53,801 nt of DNA from Anaerosinus sp. (GCA_029240055.1 JARBTT010000003.1:1-53801), one strand, 5' to 3'; counted from the first letter of the stretch, positions 9,640 through 22,839 are shown. Notes: a model not told the origin generated them from the sequence alone. Program-made: numbers and translations.

Positions 9640-10017
9640 ATGCCTACAATTAGCCAATTAGTACGCAAAGGTAGAGAAAGTATGGAAAAGAAATCTACAG
9701 CACCAGCTTTAAAGGATTGTCCTCAAAAACGTGGTGTTTGTACGAGAGTATATACAACTACTCCTAAAAAACCTAACTCGGCTTTGAGAAAAGTTGCGAG
9801 AATTCGTCTTACTAACAGCATTGAAGTAACAGCTTATATCCCTGGGATTGGTCACAATCTTCAAGAACATAGTGTTGTATTGATTAGAGGCGGCAGGGTA
9901 AAAGATTTACCAGGTGTTCGTTATCATATCATTCGCGGTGCGTTAGATACTGCTGGTGTTCAAAACCGTATGCAATCAAGATCAAAATATGGTGCGAAAC
10001 GCGCTAAGAAAAAATAA
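9640..10017 (+). CDS. rpsL: 30S ribosomal protein S12
   Basis: [12 protein letters not shown]...; RBS AAGGAAGGAGG; ORF-track start 9619 overlaps the RBS. Confidence 0.98.
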   Translation: MPTISQLVRKGRESMEKKSTAPALKDCPQKRGVCTRVYTTTPKKPNSALRKVARIRLTNSIEVTAYIPGIGHNLQEHSVVLIRGGRVKDLPGVRYHIIRGALDTAGVQNRMQSRSKYGAKRAKKK

Positions 10018-10040
10018 TAATTTAATTTGAAGATTTTTGA

Positions 10041-10526
<486 letters not shown>

Positions 10527-10576
10527 TATCTAAAGTGCAATAAATAATCTTTACACTAATAAGGAGCGATGTAATA

Positions 10577-12655
10577 GTGGGTAGACAGTTTCCTCTCGAA
10601 AAGACACGGAACATAGGTATTATGGCACATATTGATGCCGGTAAAACCACTACTACTGAACGCATTCTGTTTTATACAGGTAAAGTGCACAAAATCGGTG
10701 AAGTTCATGAAGGCGCTGCTACTATGGACTGGATGGAGCAGGAACAAGAAAGAGGTATTACTATTACTTCTGCTGCTACAACTTGTCAATGGGCGGATCA
10801 TCGCATTAACATCATTGACACACCAGGTCACGTGGACTTTACTGTTGAAGTAGAACGTTCGTTGAGAGTGCTTGATGGCTCGGTTGCTGTGTTCTGTGCT
10901 AAAGGTGGAGTTGAACCTCAATCTGAAACAGTATGGCGCCAAGCTGATAAATACAACGTACCTCGTATGGCGTACGTAAATAAAATGGATATCTTGGGTG
11001 CGGATTTTTATAGAGTTGTTGACATGTTGAAAACTCGTTTAAATGCAAATCCGGTTGCACTTCAATTGCCAATTGGTTCTGAAGACGTATTCTTAGGAAT
11101 GGTTGACTTAATCAAAATGGACGCTATTATTTATACCGATGATCTTGGTAAAACTAGCGAAGAAGTGGAAATCCCTGCAGATATGAAAGAAAAAGCTGAT
11201 GAATATCGTCAAATTCTTTTGGATACAGTTGCTGAATCCGATGATGAATTGATGATGAAATACCTTGAAGGTGAAGAAATTTCCGAAGCTGAACTAAAAG
11301 CAGCGATTCGTAAAGCAACAATTGCTTGCAAAATGACTCCTGTTTTCTGTGGTTCTTCTTACAAAAATAAGGGTGTTCAACCAATGCTTGATGCAGTAAT
11401 TGATTACATGCCTTCACCACTTGATATTCCAGCTATTAAAGGCACGAATCCGGATACTGGTGAAGAAGATAAACGTGAAGCAGATGATAAAATACCATTC
11501 TCAGCGTTGGCTTTCAAAATTATGGCTGACCCTTATGTTGGTAAATTAGCATTTTTCCGTGTATATTCTGGTACACTTACTTCTGGTTCGTACGTATATA
11601 ACTCAACAAAAGGCAAAAAAGAACGTATTGGTCGTATCCTTCAAATGCATGCAAATCGCCGTGAAGAAATCGAAATGGTTTACAGTGGTGATATCGCAGC
11701 TGCAGTTGGTTTAAAAGATACAGTTACTGGTGATACTCTTTGCGATGAAAAAGAATCTATTATCTTAGAATCCATGGAATTCCCAGAACCAGTTATTTCG
11801 GTTGCTGTTGAACCAAAAACAAAAGCTGACCAAGAAAAAATGGGTATTGCCCTTGCGAGACTTGCAGAAGAAGATCCTACATTCCGTATGAGAACTGACC
11901 AAGAAACTGGTCAATGTATCATTTCTGGTATGGGCGAGCTTCATTTGGAAATCATCGTTGACCGTATGCTTCGCGAGTTTAAAGTTGATTGTACTGTAGG
12001 TAAGCCTCAAGTTGCTTATCGTGAAACAATCCGTAAACAAGTGAAATCAGAAGGTAAATTCGTTCGTCAATCTGGTGGTCGTGGTCAATATGGTCACTGC
12101 TTGCTTGAACTTATCCCTCAAGAACCAGGCGTAGGATTTAGCTTTGAAAACAAAGTTGTCGGTGGTGCAATTCCTAGAGAATTTATTAACCCAATTGAAG
12201 CTGGTATCAAAGAAGCTATGGAAAATGGTGTTGTTGCTGGTTATCCAATGGTTGATATTAAAGTTATTGTTTATGATGGTTCTTACCATGATGTCGATTC
12301 ATCTGAAATGGCGTTTAAAATTGCTGGGTCTATGGGCTTTAAAGCAGGTACTGCAAAAGCAAATCCAGTATTATTAGAACCATATATGAAGGTTGAAGTC
12401 GTTGTTCCGGAAGAATACATGGGTGACGTTATTGGTGACTTAAACTCAAGACGTGGTCGTATTGAAGGTATGGAATCTCGTGCTGGTGCACAAGTAATTA
12501 ATTCCTTCGTTCCACTTTCTGAAATGTTTGGTTACTCTACAGACTTGCGTTCTAAAACACAAGGCCGTGGTAATTATTCCATGGAAATTTCACATTATGA
12601 TGAAGTTCCTAAAAATATATCAGAAGCTATTACAGCTAAAAACAAAGGCGAATAA
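10577..12655 (+). CDS. fusA: Elongation factor G
   Basis: 692 aa; GTG start; [31 protein letters not shown]. Confidence 0.99.
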   Translation: MGRQFPLEKTRNIGIMAHIDAGKTTTTERILFYTGKVHKIGEVHEGAATMDWMEQEQERGITITSAATTCQWADHRINIIDTPGHVDFTVEVERSLRVLDGSVAVFCAKGGVEPQSETVWRQADKYNVPRMAYVNKMDILGADFYRVVDMLKTRLNANPVALQLPIGSEDVFLGMVDLIKMDAIIYTDDLGKTSEEVEIPADMKEKADEYRQILLDTVAESDDELMMKYLEGEEISEAELKAAIRKATIACKMTPVFCGSSYKNKGVQPMLDAVIDYMPSPLDIPAIKGTNPDTGEEDKREADDKIPFSALAFKIMADPYVGKLAFFRVYSGTLTSGSYVYNSTKGKKERIGRILQMHANRREEIEMVYSGDIAAAVGLKDTVTGDTLCDEKESIILESMEFPEPVISVAVEPKTKADQEKMGIALARLAEEDPTFRMRTDQETGQCIISGMGELHLEIIVDRMLREFKVDCTVGKPQVAYRETIRKQVKSEGKFVRQSGGRGQYGHCLLELIPQEPGVGFSFENKVVGGAIPREFINPIEAGIKEAMENGVVAGYPMVDIKVIVYDGSYHDVDSSEMAFKIAGSMGFKAGTAKANPVLLEPYMKVEVVVPEEYMGDVIGDLNSRRGRIEGMESRAGAQVINSFVPLSEMFGYSTDLRSKTQGRGNYSMEISHYDEVPKNISEAITAKNKGE

Positions 12656-12672
12656 GGGAGGATTTATTAACA

Positions 12673-13860
12673 ATGGCAAAACAAAAGTTTGAAAGAAATA
12701 AGCCACATGTAAACATTGGTACGATTGGTCACGTTGACCATGGCAAGACTACATTGACAGCTGCTATCACTAAAGTTTTATCAAAAGCTGGCGGCGCTGA
12801 TTTTATGGATTATTCCATGATCGACAAAGCTCCAGAAGAAAGAGAACGTGGTATCACAATCAATACTGCTCATGTTGAGTATCAAACAGAAAAAAGACAT
12901 TATGCTCACGTTGACTGCCCAGGCCATGCTGACTATGTTAAAAACATGATCACTGGTGCTGCACAAATGGATGGTGCGATCTTAGTAGTAAGTGCTGCTG
13001 ATGGTCCTATGCCACAAACTCGTGAACATATTCTTTTATCTCGTCAAGTTGGCGTGCCTGCAATGGTGGTTTTCTTAAACAAAGCTGACATGGTTGATGA
13101 TGAAGAATTAATGGAATTAGTAGAAATGGAAGTTCGTGAACTTCTTTCTAGCTATGAATTCCCTGGTGATGATATTCCTGTAATTTCTGGTTCAGCGTTA
13201 AAAGCTCTTGAAGGCGACCCTGCTTATGAAGCAAAAATCATCGAACTTATGGATGCTGTGGATGAATACATCCCAACTCCAGTTCGCGATACTGATAAAA
13301 ACTTCTTAATGCCAGTCGAAGACGTTTTCACAATCACTGGTCGTGGTACAGTTGCTACTGGCCGTGTTGAACGTGGTCAAGTTAAAGTTGGTGAAGTTGT
13401 TGAAATCGTTGGTATGAGCGAAGCACCTAAATCAACTACTGTAACAGGCGTTGAAATGTTTAGAAAATTACTTGATAGTGCAGTTGCTGGTGATAATATC
13501 GGAGCTTTACTTCGTGGTGTTGAACGTAAAGAAATCGAACGTGGTCAAGTTCTTGCAAAACCAGGTTCCATTAAACCTCACACTAAATTTAAAGGTGAAG
13601 TTTACGTTTTATCCAAAGAAGAAGGCGGACGTCATACTCCATTCTTCACAAACTATCGTCCACAATTCTATTTCCGTACAACTGACGTAACTGGTGTAGT
13701 TAACTTACCAGACGGTGTTGAAATGGTTATGCCTGGCGATAACATCCAAATGTCTATCGAACTTATCACTCCAATTGCTATTGAAGTTGGTTTACGTTTC
13801 GCTATCCGCGAAGGTGGCCGTACTGTTGGCGCTGGTGTTGTAACTGAAGTTCAAGCTTAA
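12673..13860 (+). CDS. tuf: Elongation factor Tu
   Basis: 395 aa; [51 protein letters not shown]. Confidence 0.99.
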   Translation: MAKQKFERNKPHVNIGTIGHVDHGKTTLTAAITKVLSKAGGADFMDYSMIDKAPEERERGITINTAHVEYQTEKRHYAHVDCPGHADYVKNMITGAAQMDGAILVVSAADGPMPQTREHILLSRQVGVPAMVVFLNKADMVDDEELMELVEMEVRELLSSYEFPGDDIPVISGSALKALEGDPAYEAKIIELMDAVDEYIPTPVRDTDKNFLMPVEDVFTITGRGTVATGRVERGQVKVGEVVEIVGMSEAPKSTTVTGVEMFRKLLDSAVAGDNIGALLRGVERKEIERGQVLAKPGSIKPHTKFKGEVYVLSKEEGGRHTPFFTNYRPQFYFRTTDVTGVVNLPDGVEMVMPGDNIQMSIELITPIAIEVGLRFAIREGGRTVGAGVVTEVQA

Positions 13861-13875
13861 TTTTAGTATCAATAC

Positions 13876-13903
13876 TATAGGGGCGACTTCAGTCGCCCCT
13901 ATA
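13876..13903 (+). terminator. Rho-independent terminator after tuf
   Basis: TATAGGGGCGAC-TTCA-GTCGCCCCTATA, 12-bp perfect stem, followed by AATAAGATTTTTG. Confidence 0.85.
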
Positions 13904-13929
13904 AATAAGATTTTTGTACCCCAAGCGAT

Positions 13930-13970
13930 GACGTAGTAGATTGCTCACATTTTTGTGAGGGAACTATTAC
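13930..13970 (+). promoter_or_regulatory. Structured leader hairpin upstream of rpsJ (S10 operon)
   Basis: CGTAGTAG / CTATTACG outer stem (one G.U), 4x4 internal loop (ATTG/GGAA), CTCACA-TTTT-TGTGAG inner hairpin. Confidence 0.5.
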
Positions 13971-14017
13971 GGAGAAATGTCCGTTCTAGAAACTGGGCGA
14001 TAAGGAGGAAATATAAA

Positions 14018-14329
14018 TTGGCTAAACAACAAAAAATCAGAATTCGTTTAAAAGCATATGATCATAAAGCTCTTGATCAAAGCGCGGTGAAAATCGTAGA
14101 TACTGCAAAAAGAACAGGTGCTATGGTATCAGGCCCTATTCCACTACCTACTGAAAAAAACATTTTTACAATCTTACGTTCTCCACATGTTAATAAAGAT
14201 TCCCGTGAGCAATTCGAAATGCGTACTCACAAACGTCTAATTGACATCTTAGAACCAACTTCCAAAACCGTTGACGCTTTAATGCGTTTGGATTTGCCAG
14301 CTGGTGTGGATATCGAAATTAAATTGTAA
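14018..14329 (+). CDS. rpsJ: 30S ribosomal protein S10
   Basis: TTG start after [33 protein letters not shown]-track start 13955 is inside the leader hairpin. Confidence 0.97.
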   Translation: MAKQQKIRIRLKAYDHKALDQSAVKIVDTAKRTGAMVSGPIPLPTEKNIFTILRSPHVNKDSREQFEMRTHKRLIDILEPTSKTVDALMRLDLPAGVDIEIKL

Positions 14330-14347
14330 TAAGAGGAGGTGGAATGA

Positions 14348-14989
14348 ATGGCTAAAGGAATTTTAGGTAAAAAACTTGGTATGACCCAAATCTTTACCGA
14401 AGAAGGTAAAGTTGTTCCAGTTACTGTTGTTGAATCAGGTAAAACTGTTGTAATTCAAAACAAAACTGTTGAAAATGATGGCTATAATGCTGTACAATTA
14501 GGCTTTGGTGTTATGAAAGAAAAACACGTTACAAAACCTATGAAAGGTCATTTTGCAAAAGCTGGCGCGGATGCAGTGAAATTTATTCGCGAAATGCGCT
14601 TATCTGATGCTTCTGAATATAATGCTGGTGATATAATCGGCGTTGACATATTTAGTGCTGGTGAATTAATTGATGTTACTGGTACTGCAAAAGGTAAAGG
14701 TTTTGCTGGTGCAATTAAACGTCATAATTTTAGTCGTGGACCTATGGGCCATGGATCTAAATCACATCGCGAACCAGGTTCAACTGGCGCAATGATGAGT
14801 GGTGGCGGCGGTAAAGTCTTAAAAGGTAAAAAATTACCAGGTCGTATGGGCGCTCAAAAAGTAACACTTCAACGTTTAAGCGTTGTAAGAGTAGACACTG
14901 ACCGTAATTTGATCTTAATCAAGGGTGCTATTCCTGGTCCAAAGGGTAGCTACGTTGTTATTAAAAATACTGTAAAACCTAACAAATAA
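14348..14989 (+). CDS. rplC: 50S ribosomal protein L3
   Basis: [16 protein letters not shown]... Confidence 0.98.
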   Translation: MAKGILGKKLGMTQIFTEEGKVVPVTVVESGKTVVIQNKTVENDGYNAVQLGFGVMKEKHVTKPMKGHFAKAGADAVKFIREMRLSDASEYNAGDIIGVDIFSAGELIDVTGTAKGKGFAGAIKRHNFSRGPMGHGSKSHREPGSTGAMMSGGGGKVLKGKKLPGRMGAQKVTLQRLSVVRVDTDRNLILIKGAIPGPKGSYVVIKNTVKPNK

Positions 14990-15024
14990 GCTCTTTTGAG
15001 CTCGAAAGGAGGATGTGCTATATT

Positions 15025-15651
15025 ATGCCTAAAGTAGCAGTCTATACAATCGCTGGTAAACAGACTGGCGAAGAATTAGAATTAAATGAAAGCGTATTTG
15101 GTGTAGAAGTTAACGAAGCTGTTGTTCATCAAGCTGTTGTGATGCAACTTGCAAGTCAACGTCTTGGTACGCATGCAACTAAAACTAGAGGTTTCGTACG
15201 CGGTGGCGGACGTAAACCTTGGAAACAAAAAGGTACTGGTCGTGCTCGTTCAGGTAGCACCCGTTCACCAATTTGGGTAGGCGGTGGTACTGTATTTGGT
15301 CCATCACCTCGTTCATATGCATTCAGAATGCCTCGTAAACAACGTCGTTTAGCAATTAGATGTGCGTTGTCATCAAAAGTACAAAGTGGAGAATTAGTTA
15401 TTGTTGATAGCATTGCTTTTGAACAAGCTAAAACTAAAAACGTTGTACAAATGTTGAACGATTTCAGCGTGGATAAGAAAGCTCTTATCATTACAGCTGA
15501 GGCAATTGAAAACGTGGAAAAATCTTCACGTAATATTCCTGGTGTAAAAGCTATTAGTTCTCGTGGGCTTAATGTTTATGATATCTTAAATCATAATAAG
15601 CTTTTCATTACTAAAGATGCAGTTACCCGCATTGAGGAGGTACTTGCGTAA
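15025..15651 (+). CDS. rplD: 50S ribosomal protein L4
   Basis: [16 protein letters not shown]...; 15025 gives better RBS spacing than 15013. Confidence 0.97.
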   Translation: MPKVAVYTIAGKQTGEELELNESVFGVEVNEAVVHQAVVMQLASQRLGTHATKTRGFVRGGGRKPWKQKGTGRARSGSTRSPIWVGGGTVFGPSPRSYAFRMPRKQRRLAIRCALSSKVQSGELVIVDSIAFEQAKTKNVVQMLNDFSVDKKALIITAEAIENVEKSSRNIPGVKAISSRGLNVYDILNHNKLFITKDAVTRIEEVLA

Positions 15652-15938
15652 TGGCAAATGCACGCGATATTTTAATCCGTCCGCTTATCACTGAAAGAAC
15701 AACTGCGTTAATGCAAGAAGGCAAATATACATTTGTTGTTCCTAAGACAGCTAACAAAGTTGAAATAAGAACTGCTGTTCAAGAAATATTCAAAGTAAAA
15801 GTTCTTGTAGTAAACACTGTAAACGTGTTAGGAAAAGTAAAACGTATGGGTCGCAGTCAAGGCAAACGCGCAGATTATAAAAAAGCTGTTGTTAAACTTG
15901 CACCTGGCGAAAGCATCGAATTCTTCGAAGGTGTATAA
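15651..15938 (+). CDS. rplW: 50S ribosomal protein L23
   Basis: [27 protein letters not shown]. Confidence 0.98.
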   Translation: MANARDILIRPLITERTTALMQEGKYTFVVPKTANKVEIRTAVQEIFKVKVLVVNTVNVLGKVKRMGRSQGKRADYKKAVVKLAPGESIEFFEGV

Positions 15939-15970
15939 TAGCTTAAGTTTTTGGAAAAGGAGGTTAACCA

Positions 15971-16798
15971 ATGGCAGTAAAAAGTTTTAAACCATATTCT
16001 GCAGGTAGAAGATTCATGACAGTAGCTAGTTTCGATGAAATCACTACTGACAAACCTGAGAAAGCTCTAGTTGAGCGTCTACAAAAACATGGTGGTCGTA
16101 ATCATCTAGGTCGTTTAACAGTAAGACATCAAGGTGGCGGTCACAAACGTTTATACCGTGTGATTGACTTTAAACGGAATAAAGATGATATTCAAGCAAC
16201 TGTTGCTACAATTGAATACGATCCGAACCGTTCAGCGCGTATTGCGCTTTTAAATTATGCTGATGGTGAAAAACGTTACATCTTAGCACCTAACGGTATT
16301 AAAGTTGGGGATAAAATTGTATCTGGTCCTGAAGCTGACATCAAACCTGGTAATGCGTTACCAATTATAAATATTCCTGTTGGTACTATGATTCATAATA
16401 TTGAGATGAAAATCGGTAAAGGTGGACAATTGGTTCGTTCCGCTGGTACAGGTGCTCAATTAATGGCGAAAGAGGGCGATTATGCACTTCTTCGTATGCC
16501 TTCAGGTGAGTTACGTAAAGTTCATATCAATTGTAAAGCAACGATTGGTCAAGTAGGTAATCTTGAACATGAAAACATCACAATTGGTAAAGCTGGTCGT
16601 TCTCGTTGGTTAGGTATTCGTCCTGCTAATCGTGGGGTAACAATGAATCCTAATGACCATCCACATGGTGGTGGTGAAGGTCGTAGCCCAGTTGGTCGTA
16701 AACATCCTGTTACTCCATGGGGTAAACATGCTATGGGTGCTACAACTCGTCGTAAAAAGAACTCTGACAAGTTTATTGTCAAAGGTCGTACGAAATAA
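15971..16798 (+). CDS. rplB: 50S ribosomal protein L2
   Basis: 275 aa; [32 protein letters not shown]. Confidence 0.99.
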   Translation: MAVKSFKPYSAGRRFMTVASFDEITTDKPEKALVERLQKHGGRNHLGRLTVRHQGGGHKRLYRVIDFKRNKDDIQATVATIEYDPNRSARIALLNYADGEKRYILAPNGIKVGDKIVSGPEADIKPGNALPIINIPVGTMIHNIEMKIGKGGQLVRSAGTGAQLMAKEGDYALLRMPSGELRKVHINCKATIGQVGNLEHENITIGKAGRSRWLGIRPANRGVTMNPNDHPHGGGEGRSPVGRKHPVTPWGKHAMGATTRRKKNSDKFIVKGRTK

Positions 16799-16875
16799 TT
16801 AAAAGATTGATATAAGATATAGGCGCGAAACTTGAACTTTTAAGTTCCTCGCCTTGGCGAAAGGAGGATACATCA

Positions 16876-17157
16876 TTGTCAAGATCAATTAAAAAAGGAC
16901 CATATGTTCATGAAAGCGTTCTTAAGAAAATTGACGCCATGAATGCAACTAATGAGAAAAAAGTTATTAAAACGTGGTCACGTAGTTCAACTATTCTTCC
17001 TAATTTTGTTGGTCACACTATAGCAGTGCATGACGGTCGTAAACATGTACCTGTTTATGTAACTGAAGATATGGTAGGTCACAAACTTGGTGAATTCGCG
17101 CCGACTCGTACTTTCAAAGGGCATTCCGGCGAAGAAAGACGTACATCACTTAAGTAG
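16876..17157 (+). CDS. rpsS: 30S ribosomal protein S19
   Basis: TTG start; [18 protein letters not shown]. Confidence 0.98.
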   Translation: MSRSIKKGPYVHESVLKKIDAMNATNEKKVIKTWSRSSTILPNFVGHTIAVHDGRKHVPVYVTEDMVGHKLGEFAPTRTFKGHSGEERRTSLK

Positions 17158-17181
17158 TTTTTGCCGAAAGGAGGCTAATCT

Positions 17182-17514
17182 GTGGAAGCTAAATCAGTAG
17201 CAAAATACATTCGCGTCGCTCCTCGTAAAATTCGTATAGTTATGGATTTAATCCGTGGTAAACAAATCGGAGAAGCGTTTGCAATTTTAAAATTCACACC
17301 AAAAGTTGGTGCTGATGTTATAGAAAAAGTTTTGAAATCAGCTGTAGCAAATGCTGAACACAACTTTGATATGAATGTTGATAATCTTTATATCGCTGCG
17401 GCATATGTAGACCAAGGGCCTACATTGAAACGTATTCATCCACGTTCTCGTGGGCAAGCGTTTAAAATTTTAAAGCGTTCAAGTCACGTAACGGTTGTTG
17501 TAAAAGAAAGATAA
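17182..17514 (+). CDS. rplV: 50S ribosomal protein L22
   Basis: GTG start; [21 protein letters not shown]. Confidence 0.98.
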   Translation: MEAKSVAKYIRVAPRKIRIVMDLIRGKQIGEAFAILKFTPKVGADVIEKVLKSAVANAEHNFDMNVDNLYIAAAYVDQGPTLKRIHPRSRGQAFKILKRSSHVTVVVKER

Positions 17515-17530
17515 AAAGGAGGGAAACGAA

Positions 17531-18202
17531 TTGGGTCAAAAAGTTAATCCACATGGCTTGCGCCTTGGCGTTGTTAAAACATGGGATGCTAAGTGGTATG
17601 CAGATAAAGACTATGCAAGTAACTTGCATGAAGATATAAAAGTGCGTACGTATTTGAAAGCTTTGCTTCGTAATGCGGGCGTATCTAAAATTGAAACTGA
17701 ACGTGGTCAAAATCGTCTTAAATTGACGATTCACACTGCAAAACCAGGTATGGTTATCGGTCGTGGCGGTTCAGGAATTGAACAAATCAAAAATGGTTTA
17801 AAGAAACTAACTACTAAACATGTTGACATCAACATTGCTGAAATTAAGCAACCAGACTTAGATTCAACATTAGTAGCTGAAAATATTGCAGCTCAATTAG
17901 AACGTCGTATTGCGTTCCGCCGTGCTATGAAACAAGCGGTTGGTCGTACAATGCGTATGGGTGCTAAAGGTATCAAAGTAATGGTAGGCGGTCGTTTAGG
18001 CGGAGCTGAAATTGCTAGAAGTGAAGCTTATCGTGAAGGGAGTATTCCACTTCATACTTTAAGAGCTGACATTGACTACGGTACTGCTGAGGCTCACACT
18101 ACTTACGGCCTTATCGGCGTAAAAGTTTGGATCTTCAAAGGTGAAATTTTACCTGAAGTGAAAAAAGTCGTTGCTGCCGCTGTCGAAGGGAGCGAAGCAT
18201 AA
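17531..18202 (+). CDS. rpsC: 30S ribosomal protein S3
   Basis: [24 protein letters not shown]. Confidence 0.98.
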   Translation: MGQKVNPHGLRLGVVKTWDAKWYADKDYASNLHEDIKVRTYLKALLRNAGVSKIETERGQNRLKLTIHTAKPGMVIGRGGSGIEQIKNGLKKLTTKHVDINIAEIKQPDLDSTLVAENIAAQLERRIAFRRAMKQAVGRTMRMGAKGIKVMVGGRLGGAEIARSEAYREGSIPLHTLRADIDYGTAEAHTTYGLIGVKVWIFKGEILPEVKKVVAAAVEGSEA

Positions 18203-18663
18203 TGTTATTACCAAAAAGAGTAAAACACCGCAAACAGTTCCGCGGTCGTATGAAAGGTAAAGCAACCAGAGGAAATACAGTAAGTCATGGTGAATTTGGC
18301 TTACAAGCATTAGAACCTGCTTGGATTACCAATAGACAAATTGAAGCTGCTCGTATTGCTATGACTCGTTATATCAAACGTGGTGGTAAAGTTTGGATCA
18401 AAATTTTCCCAGATAAACCTGTAACTGCAAAACCTGCCGAAACTCGTATGGGTAGTGGTAAAGGTTCAGTAGAATACTGGGTAGCAGTAGTTAAACCAGG
18501 TCGTATCATGTTCGAAATGGATGGCGTTACAGAGGAAACTGCAAAAGAAGCTATGCGTCTTGCTGCACATAAACTTCCTATTAAAACAAAATTCGTTACA
18601 CGTGAACAAGCTCAAAAACAGGCTCAAGAGCAAGCAGAGGGCGGTGAAGTAAATGAAGGTTAA
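18202..18663 (+). CDS. rplP: 50S ribosomal protein L16
   Basis: [21 protein letters not shown]. Confidence 0.98.
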   Translation: MLLPKRVKHRKQFRGRMKGKATRGNTVSHGEFGLQALEPAWITNRQIEAARIAMTRYIKRGGKVWIKIFPDKPVTAKPAETRMGSGKGSVEYWVAVVKPGRIMFEMDGVTEETAKEAMRLAAHKLPIKTKFVTREQAQKQAQEQAEGGEVNEG

Positions 18664-18847
18664 TGATATACGTGATATGAGTGAAGTTGAACTTAACCAA
18701 AAACTTGCTTCTCTAAAAGAAGAACTATTTAACCTCAGATTTCAACTTGCTACTGGCCAGCTTGAAAACCCAATGCGTATCAAAGATGTAAAGAAAACAA
18801 TTGCTCGCATTAAAACAATCCAACGTGAACAAGAGTTAAAAGCTTAA
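18653..18847 (+). CDS. rpmC: 50S ribosomal protein L29
   Basis: [40 protein letters not shown]; overlaps rplP end. Confidence 0.97.
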   Translation: MKVNDIRDMSEVELNQKLASLKEELFNLRFQLATGQLENPMRIKDVKKTIARIKTIQREQELKA

Positions 18848-18907
18848 TTCACGCGAATATTTTTGGCGGCTGAAAAATGATATGCAACGGAAGGAGGCTA
18901 TTCAGGC

Positions 18908-19165
18908 ATGACTGAAAGAAATGATCGCAAAACTAAAGTTGGTAAAGTGGTAAGTGACAAAATGGACAAAACTGTTGTAGTAGCAGTTGAACGTCTTGTC
19001 CAACATCCACTATACAAAAAAGCGGTAAAACAAACTGTTAAATTTAAAGCGCATGATGAAAATAATGACGCACATATTGGCGATACTGTAGAAATGATGG
19101 AAACTCGTCCATTGTCTAAAGATAAGCGTTGGAGAGTTATTGAAGTTCTATCAAGAGCAAAATAA
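18908..19165 (+). CDS. rpsQ: 30S ribosomal protein S17
   Basis: [28 protein letters not shown]. Confidence 0.97.
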   Translation: MTERNDRKTKVGKVVSDKMDKTVVVAVERLVQHPLYKKAVKQTVKFKAHDENNDAHIGDTVEMMETRPLSKDKRWRVIEVLSRAK

Positions 19166-19226
19166 TAAAAATTCGCTTATTTCGCTTTTGAAATGAACTG
19201 AAAAATCTCAAGAAGGAGGTAAAACA

Positions 19227-19595
19227 ATGATTCAACAACAAACAATGCTTAACGTTGGTGATAACACTGGTGCTAAGGAAATCATGTGCATTCGTGTACT
19301 TGGTGGTTCTTATCGTAAATTCGCTAACATTGGTGACGTAATTGTTGCTGCAGTTAAATCTGCATCACCTGGCGGTGTAGTTAAAAAAGGTGATGTTGTT
19401 AAAGCTGTAGTTGTACGTACCAAAAAAGGTTTACGTCGTCCAGATGGTTCTTATATTCGTTTTGATGAAAACGCTGCCGTTGTCATTAAAGATGATAAGA
19501 CTCCAAGAGGTACTCGTATTTTCGGACCAGTAGCTAGAGAGTTGCGTGACAAAGATTTCATGAAAATCGTCTCACTAGCTCCAGAAGTAATCTAA
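19227..19595 (+). CDS. rplN: 50S ribosomal protein L14
   Basis: [27 protein letters not shown]. Confidence 0.98.
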   Translation: MIQQQTMLNVGDNTGAKEIMCIRVLGGSYRKFANIGDVIVAAVKSASPGGVVKKGDVVKAVVVRTKKGLRRPDGSYIRFDENAAVVIKDDKTPRGTRIFGPVARELRDKDFMKIVSLAPEVI

Positions 19596-19612
19596 GTTAG
19601 GAGGTGTCCTAT

Positions 19613-19939
19613 TTGTCACAAAACAAATTGCACGTAAAAAAAGGCGATACAGTTTTAGTATTGTCTGGCAAAGATAAAGGCAAACAAGGTCAAATCATTG
19701 AAGCATTACCTAAAAAAGATAAAGTTGTCGTTGAAGGCGTTAACAAAGTAAAACGTCACACGAAACCTAGTCAAAGTGCTCCGCAAGGTGGCATTATGGT
19801 TAAAGAAGCTCCAATGCATGTGGCTAAAGTAATGCTTGTATGCCCAGCATGTTCAAAAGCAACTCGTATTGCTAAAAAAGATGTGAATGGTAAATTAGTT
19901 CGTGCTTGCAAAAAGTGCGGAGAAATCGTTGATAAATAA
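19613..19939 (+). CDS. rplX: 50S ribosomal protein L24 with a C-terminal four-Cys motif
   Basis: TTG start after [29 protein letters not shown]-terminal CPAC...CKKC. Confidence 0.96.
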   Translation: MSQNKLHVKKGDTVLVLSGKDKGKQGQIIEALPKKDKVVVEGVNKVKRHTKPSQSAPQGGIMVKEAPMHVAKVMLVCPACSKATRIAKKDVNGKLVRACKKCGEIVDK

Positions 19940-19968
19940 AATTTGAAGCGAAAGGAGGTAGCCTATCA

Positions 19969-20508
19969 GTGGATAGACTTAAAGAAAAATATCTTAATGA
20001 AGTAGTTCCAGCTTTAACTGAAAAGTTCGGATATAAAAACGTAATGGAAATACCTAAAATAGACAAAGTTATTATTAATATGGGTGTTGGTGAGGCTGTA
20101 GGTAACCCTAAAGTTCTAGATTCAGCAGTTAGTGATATGACATTAATCGCTGGTCAAAAACCAATATTAACCCGTGCTAAAAAATCTTTAGCAGTTTGGA
20201 AATTACGTGAAGGCATGCCAATCGGCGCGAAAGTAACTCTTCGTGGCGTACGTATGTATCAATTCATGGATAAATTTATGAACGTGGCTCTACCACGTGT
20301 TCGTGATTTCCGTGGTATTAGTGCTAAATCTTTTGATGGACGTGGCAACTATTCCATGGGTCTTAAAGAACAATTAATTTTCCCTGAAATTGAATATGAC
20401 AAGATCGATAAAATTCGTGGTATGAATATTATCGTTGTAACAACAGCAAAAACAGATGAAGAAGCAAGAGAGCTTCTAAAATTAATGGGAATGCCATTTA
20501 GCGCGTAA
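19969..20508 (+). CDS. rplE: 50S ribosomal protein L5
   Basis: GTG start; [31 protein letters not shown]. Confidence 0.98.
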   Translation: MDRLKEKYLNEVVPALTEKFGYKNVMEIPKIDKVIINMGVGEAVGNPKVLDSAVSDMTLIAGQKPILTRAKKSLAVWKLREGMPIGAKVTLRGVRMYQFMDKFMNVALPRVRDFRGISAKSFDGRGNYSMGLKEQLIFPEIEYDKIDKIRGMNIIVVTTAKTDEEARELLKLMGMPFSA

Positions 20509-20522
20509 AGGAGGTACTTACT

Positions 20523-20708
20523 GTGGCCAAAAAGGCGATGATTGAAAAATGGGGTCGCGAACCGAAATTTGAAGTTCGTAGATATAATAGATGTAAAATT
20601 TGTGGCCGTCCACACGGATACATGCGTAAATTCGAAATGTGCCGTATTTGTTTTAGAGAACAAAGCTACAAAGGTGCTATCCCTGGGGTAACCAAAGCTA
20701 GCTGGTAA
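20523..20708 (+). CDS. rpsN: 30S ribosomal protein S14, zinc-binding type
   Basis: 61 aa; [23 protein letters not shown]. Confidence 0.98.
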   Translation: MAKKAMIEKWGREPKFEVRRYNRCKICGRPHGYMRKFEMCRICFREQSYKGAIPGVTKASW

Positions 20709-20734
20709 CATTAACGGAAGGAGGATATCTATCT

Positions 20735-21133
20735 ATGGTAATGACTGATCCAATTGCTGATATGCTAACTCGTTTGCGTAATGCAAACTCCGTATATCAT
20801 GAGAAAGTAGAAATACCAGGATCTAAAATTAAACAAGCAATTGCTGTTATTTTAAAAGAAGAAGGTTTCATTAAAGATTTTGACTTTACTTCTGACAGCA
20901 AACAAGGCGTTATTCGCGTGAACCTTAAATATGGTCCTAACCGCGAAAAAGTAATCACAGGCATTAAACGTATTTCCAAACCTGGTTTACGTGTATATGC
21001 TAAAAGCGAACAATTACCTCGTGTACTTGGTGGTCTTGGTATCGCTATTGTTTCCACTTCAAAAGGCATTATGAGTGACAAACAAGCTCGTCGTAATGGT
21101 CTTGGTGGAGAAGTAATCGCTTACGTTTGGTAA
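20735..21133 (+). CDS. rpsH: 30S ribosomal protein S8
   Basis: [18 protein letters not shown]. Confidence 0.98.
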   Translation: MVMTDPIADMLTRLRNANSVYHEKVEIPGSKIKQAIAVILKEEGFIKDFDFTSDSKQGVIRVNLKYGPNREKVITGIKRISKPGLRVYAKSEQLPRVLGGLGIAIVSTSKGIMSDKQARRNGLGGEVIAYVW

Positions 21134-21162
21134 TATATTTTTTGTAGCTAGGAGGTGTATGG

Positions 21163-21714
21163 ATGTCAAGAATTGGTAGAGCACCTATTACAATTCCTGC
21201 TGGTGTAACAGTTACAATAGCAGAAGATAATACGGTGACAGTAAAAGGTCCTAAAGGCGAACTTACTCGTACTTTGCATAAAGACATGATAATTGAAATC
21301 GAAGAAAACGTTATTACAGTAAAACGTCCTTCAGATGTTAAAGAGCATAGATCATTACATGGTTTAACTCGCACATTAGTTTCCAATATGGTTATTGGTG
21401 TTACTGTAGGCTTCAGCAAAACTCTTGAAATCAACGGTGTTGGTTATAGAGCAGCAAAAGCTGGACAAAACGTTAACTTGTCTCTTGGTTTCTCCCATCC
21501 TGTAGTAGTGGAACCACCTAAAGGTATTACTCTAGAAGTTCCAGCTCCAAACAAAATTATTGTTTTGGGCATTAATAAAGAAGAAGTTGGCGCTATTGCA
21601 GCTAATATTCGTGGATATAGAGAACCAGAACCTTACAAAGGTAAAGGGATTAAATATGAAGGCGAAGTTGTTCGTCGTAAAGTTGGTAAAGCCGGCGGTA
21701 AAGGCAAGAAGTAA
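21163..21714 (+). CDS. rplF: 50S ribosomal protein L6
   Basis: [17 protein letters not shown]. Confidence 0.98.
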   Translation: MSRIGRAPITIPAGVTVTIAEDNTVTVKGPKGELTRTLHKDMIIEIEENVITVKRPSDVKEHRSLHGLTRTLVSNMVIGVTVGFSKTLEINGVGYRAAKAGQNVNLSLGFSHPVVVEPPKGITLEVPAPNKIIVLGINKEEVGAIAANIRGYREPEPYKGKGIKYEGEVVRRKVGKAGGKGKK

Positions 21715-21739
21715 TCTTTAAGTGAAAGGAGTGACTAAC

Positions 21740-22099
21740 TTGCTTCTTAAAGCAGATAAAAACAAAGGTCGTCAAAAACGTCACTTAAGAGTTCGTAAAA
21801 ATATTTCTGGTACAGCTCAAAAACCACGTTTAAACGTGTTCCGTAGCTTAAGCAATATTTATGCACAAATCATTGATGACGTAAATGGTGTAACTTTAGT
21901 TGCAGCAAGTTCAAAAGATAAAGACTTTACTATTTATGGTGGTAATATCGAAGCTGCAAAAGCAGTTGGCGCAGCAGTTGCAAAACGTGCTGTAGAAAAA
22001 GGTATTACTGAAGTAGTATTTGATCGTGGTGGCTATATCTATCATGGTAGAGTAGCTGCAGTAGCTGAAGCAGCTCGCGAAGCGGGTCTTAAATTCTAG
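21740..22099 (+). CDS. rplR: 50S ribosomal protein L18
   Basis: Probable TTG start at 21740 ([24 protein letters not shown]) after GAAAGGAGTG; ORF-track start 21722 overlaps the RBS. Confidence 0.95.
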   Translation: MLLKADKNKGRQKRHLRVRKNISGTAQKPRLNVFRSLSNIYAQIIDDVNGVTLVAASSKDKDFTIYGGNIEAAKAVGAAVAKRAVEKGITEVVFDRGGYIYHGRVAAVAEAAREAGLKF

Positions 22100-22122
22100 T
22101 TTTTGGAAAAGGAGGTAAATTA

Positions 22123-22623
22123 ATGGCCAGAATCGACTATACTGCTCTTGAGTTACAAGAGAAAGTTGTTTATATTAACAGAGTTGCTAAGGTTGTTAAA
22201 GGTGGACGTCGTTTTTCATTCAGCGCACTAGTTGTTGTTGGTGATGGAAACGGTCACGTAGGCGCCGGTTTAGGTAAAGCTGGTGAAGTTCCTGAAGCAA
22301 TCAGAAAAGGCATTGAAGATGCTAAGAAAAATCTTATTAATGTTTCATTAGTAGGAAAAACAATTCCTCATCAAATTATTGGTGTGTTTGGCGCAGGTCG
22401 CGTATTATTAAAACCTGCTGGAAAAGGTACTGGTGTTATCGCTGGTGGTCCTGCACGTGCGGTGCTGGAACTTGCTGGTATTCATGACATCTTAACAAAA
22501 TCACTTGGTTCATCTAACCCTAATAATATGGTTCGTGCTACATTAAAAGGTCTAGATCAACTTAAAAAAGCTGAATTAGTGGCTGAACTTCGTGGTAAAA
22601 CTGTTCAAGAACTTTTGGGTTAA
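22123..22623 (+). CDS. rpsE: 30S ribosomal protein S5
   Basis: [32 protein letters not shown]. Confidence 0.98.
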   Translation: MARIDYTALELQEKVVYINRVAKVVKGGRRFSFSALVVVGDGNGHVGAGLGKAGEVPEAIRKGIEDAKKNLINVSLVGKTIPHQIIGVFGAGRVLLKPAGKGTGVIAGGPARAVLELAGIHDILTKSLGSSNPNNMVRATLKGLDQLKKAELVAELRGKTVQELLG

Positions 22624-22635
22624 GGAGGCATTTTG

Positions 22636-22821
22636 ATGGCAAAATTAAAAATCACTCTTACCAGAAGCTTGATAGGAAGACCTGAAGATCAAAGAGCTAC
22701 TGTTAAGGCTTTAGGATTACACAAATTAAATTCGTCAGTCGAACAAGAAGATAATGCGGTTATTCGCGGCATGGTTCACAAAGTTGAACATCTTGTTACA
22801 GTTGAAGAATTACAAGACTAA
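22636..22821 (+). CDS. rpmD: 50S ribosomal protein L30
   Basis: [32 protein letters not shown]. Confidence 0.97.
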   Translation: MAKLKITLTRSLIGRPEDQRATVKALGLHKLNSSVEQEDNAVIRGMVHKVEHLVTVEELQD

Positions 22822-22839
22822 GTTCAAGGAGGTGCTTGT

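Noticed and set aside
9640-10017. Streptomycin-resistance substitutions in rpsL
   Set aside because: The [10 protein letters not shown] and [14 protein letters not shown] regions keep the usual lysines, so nothing unusual.
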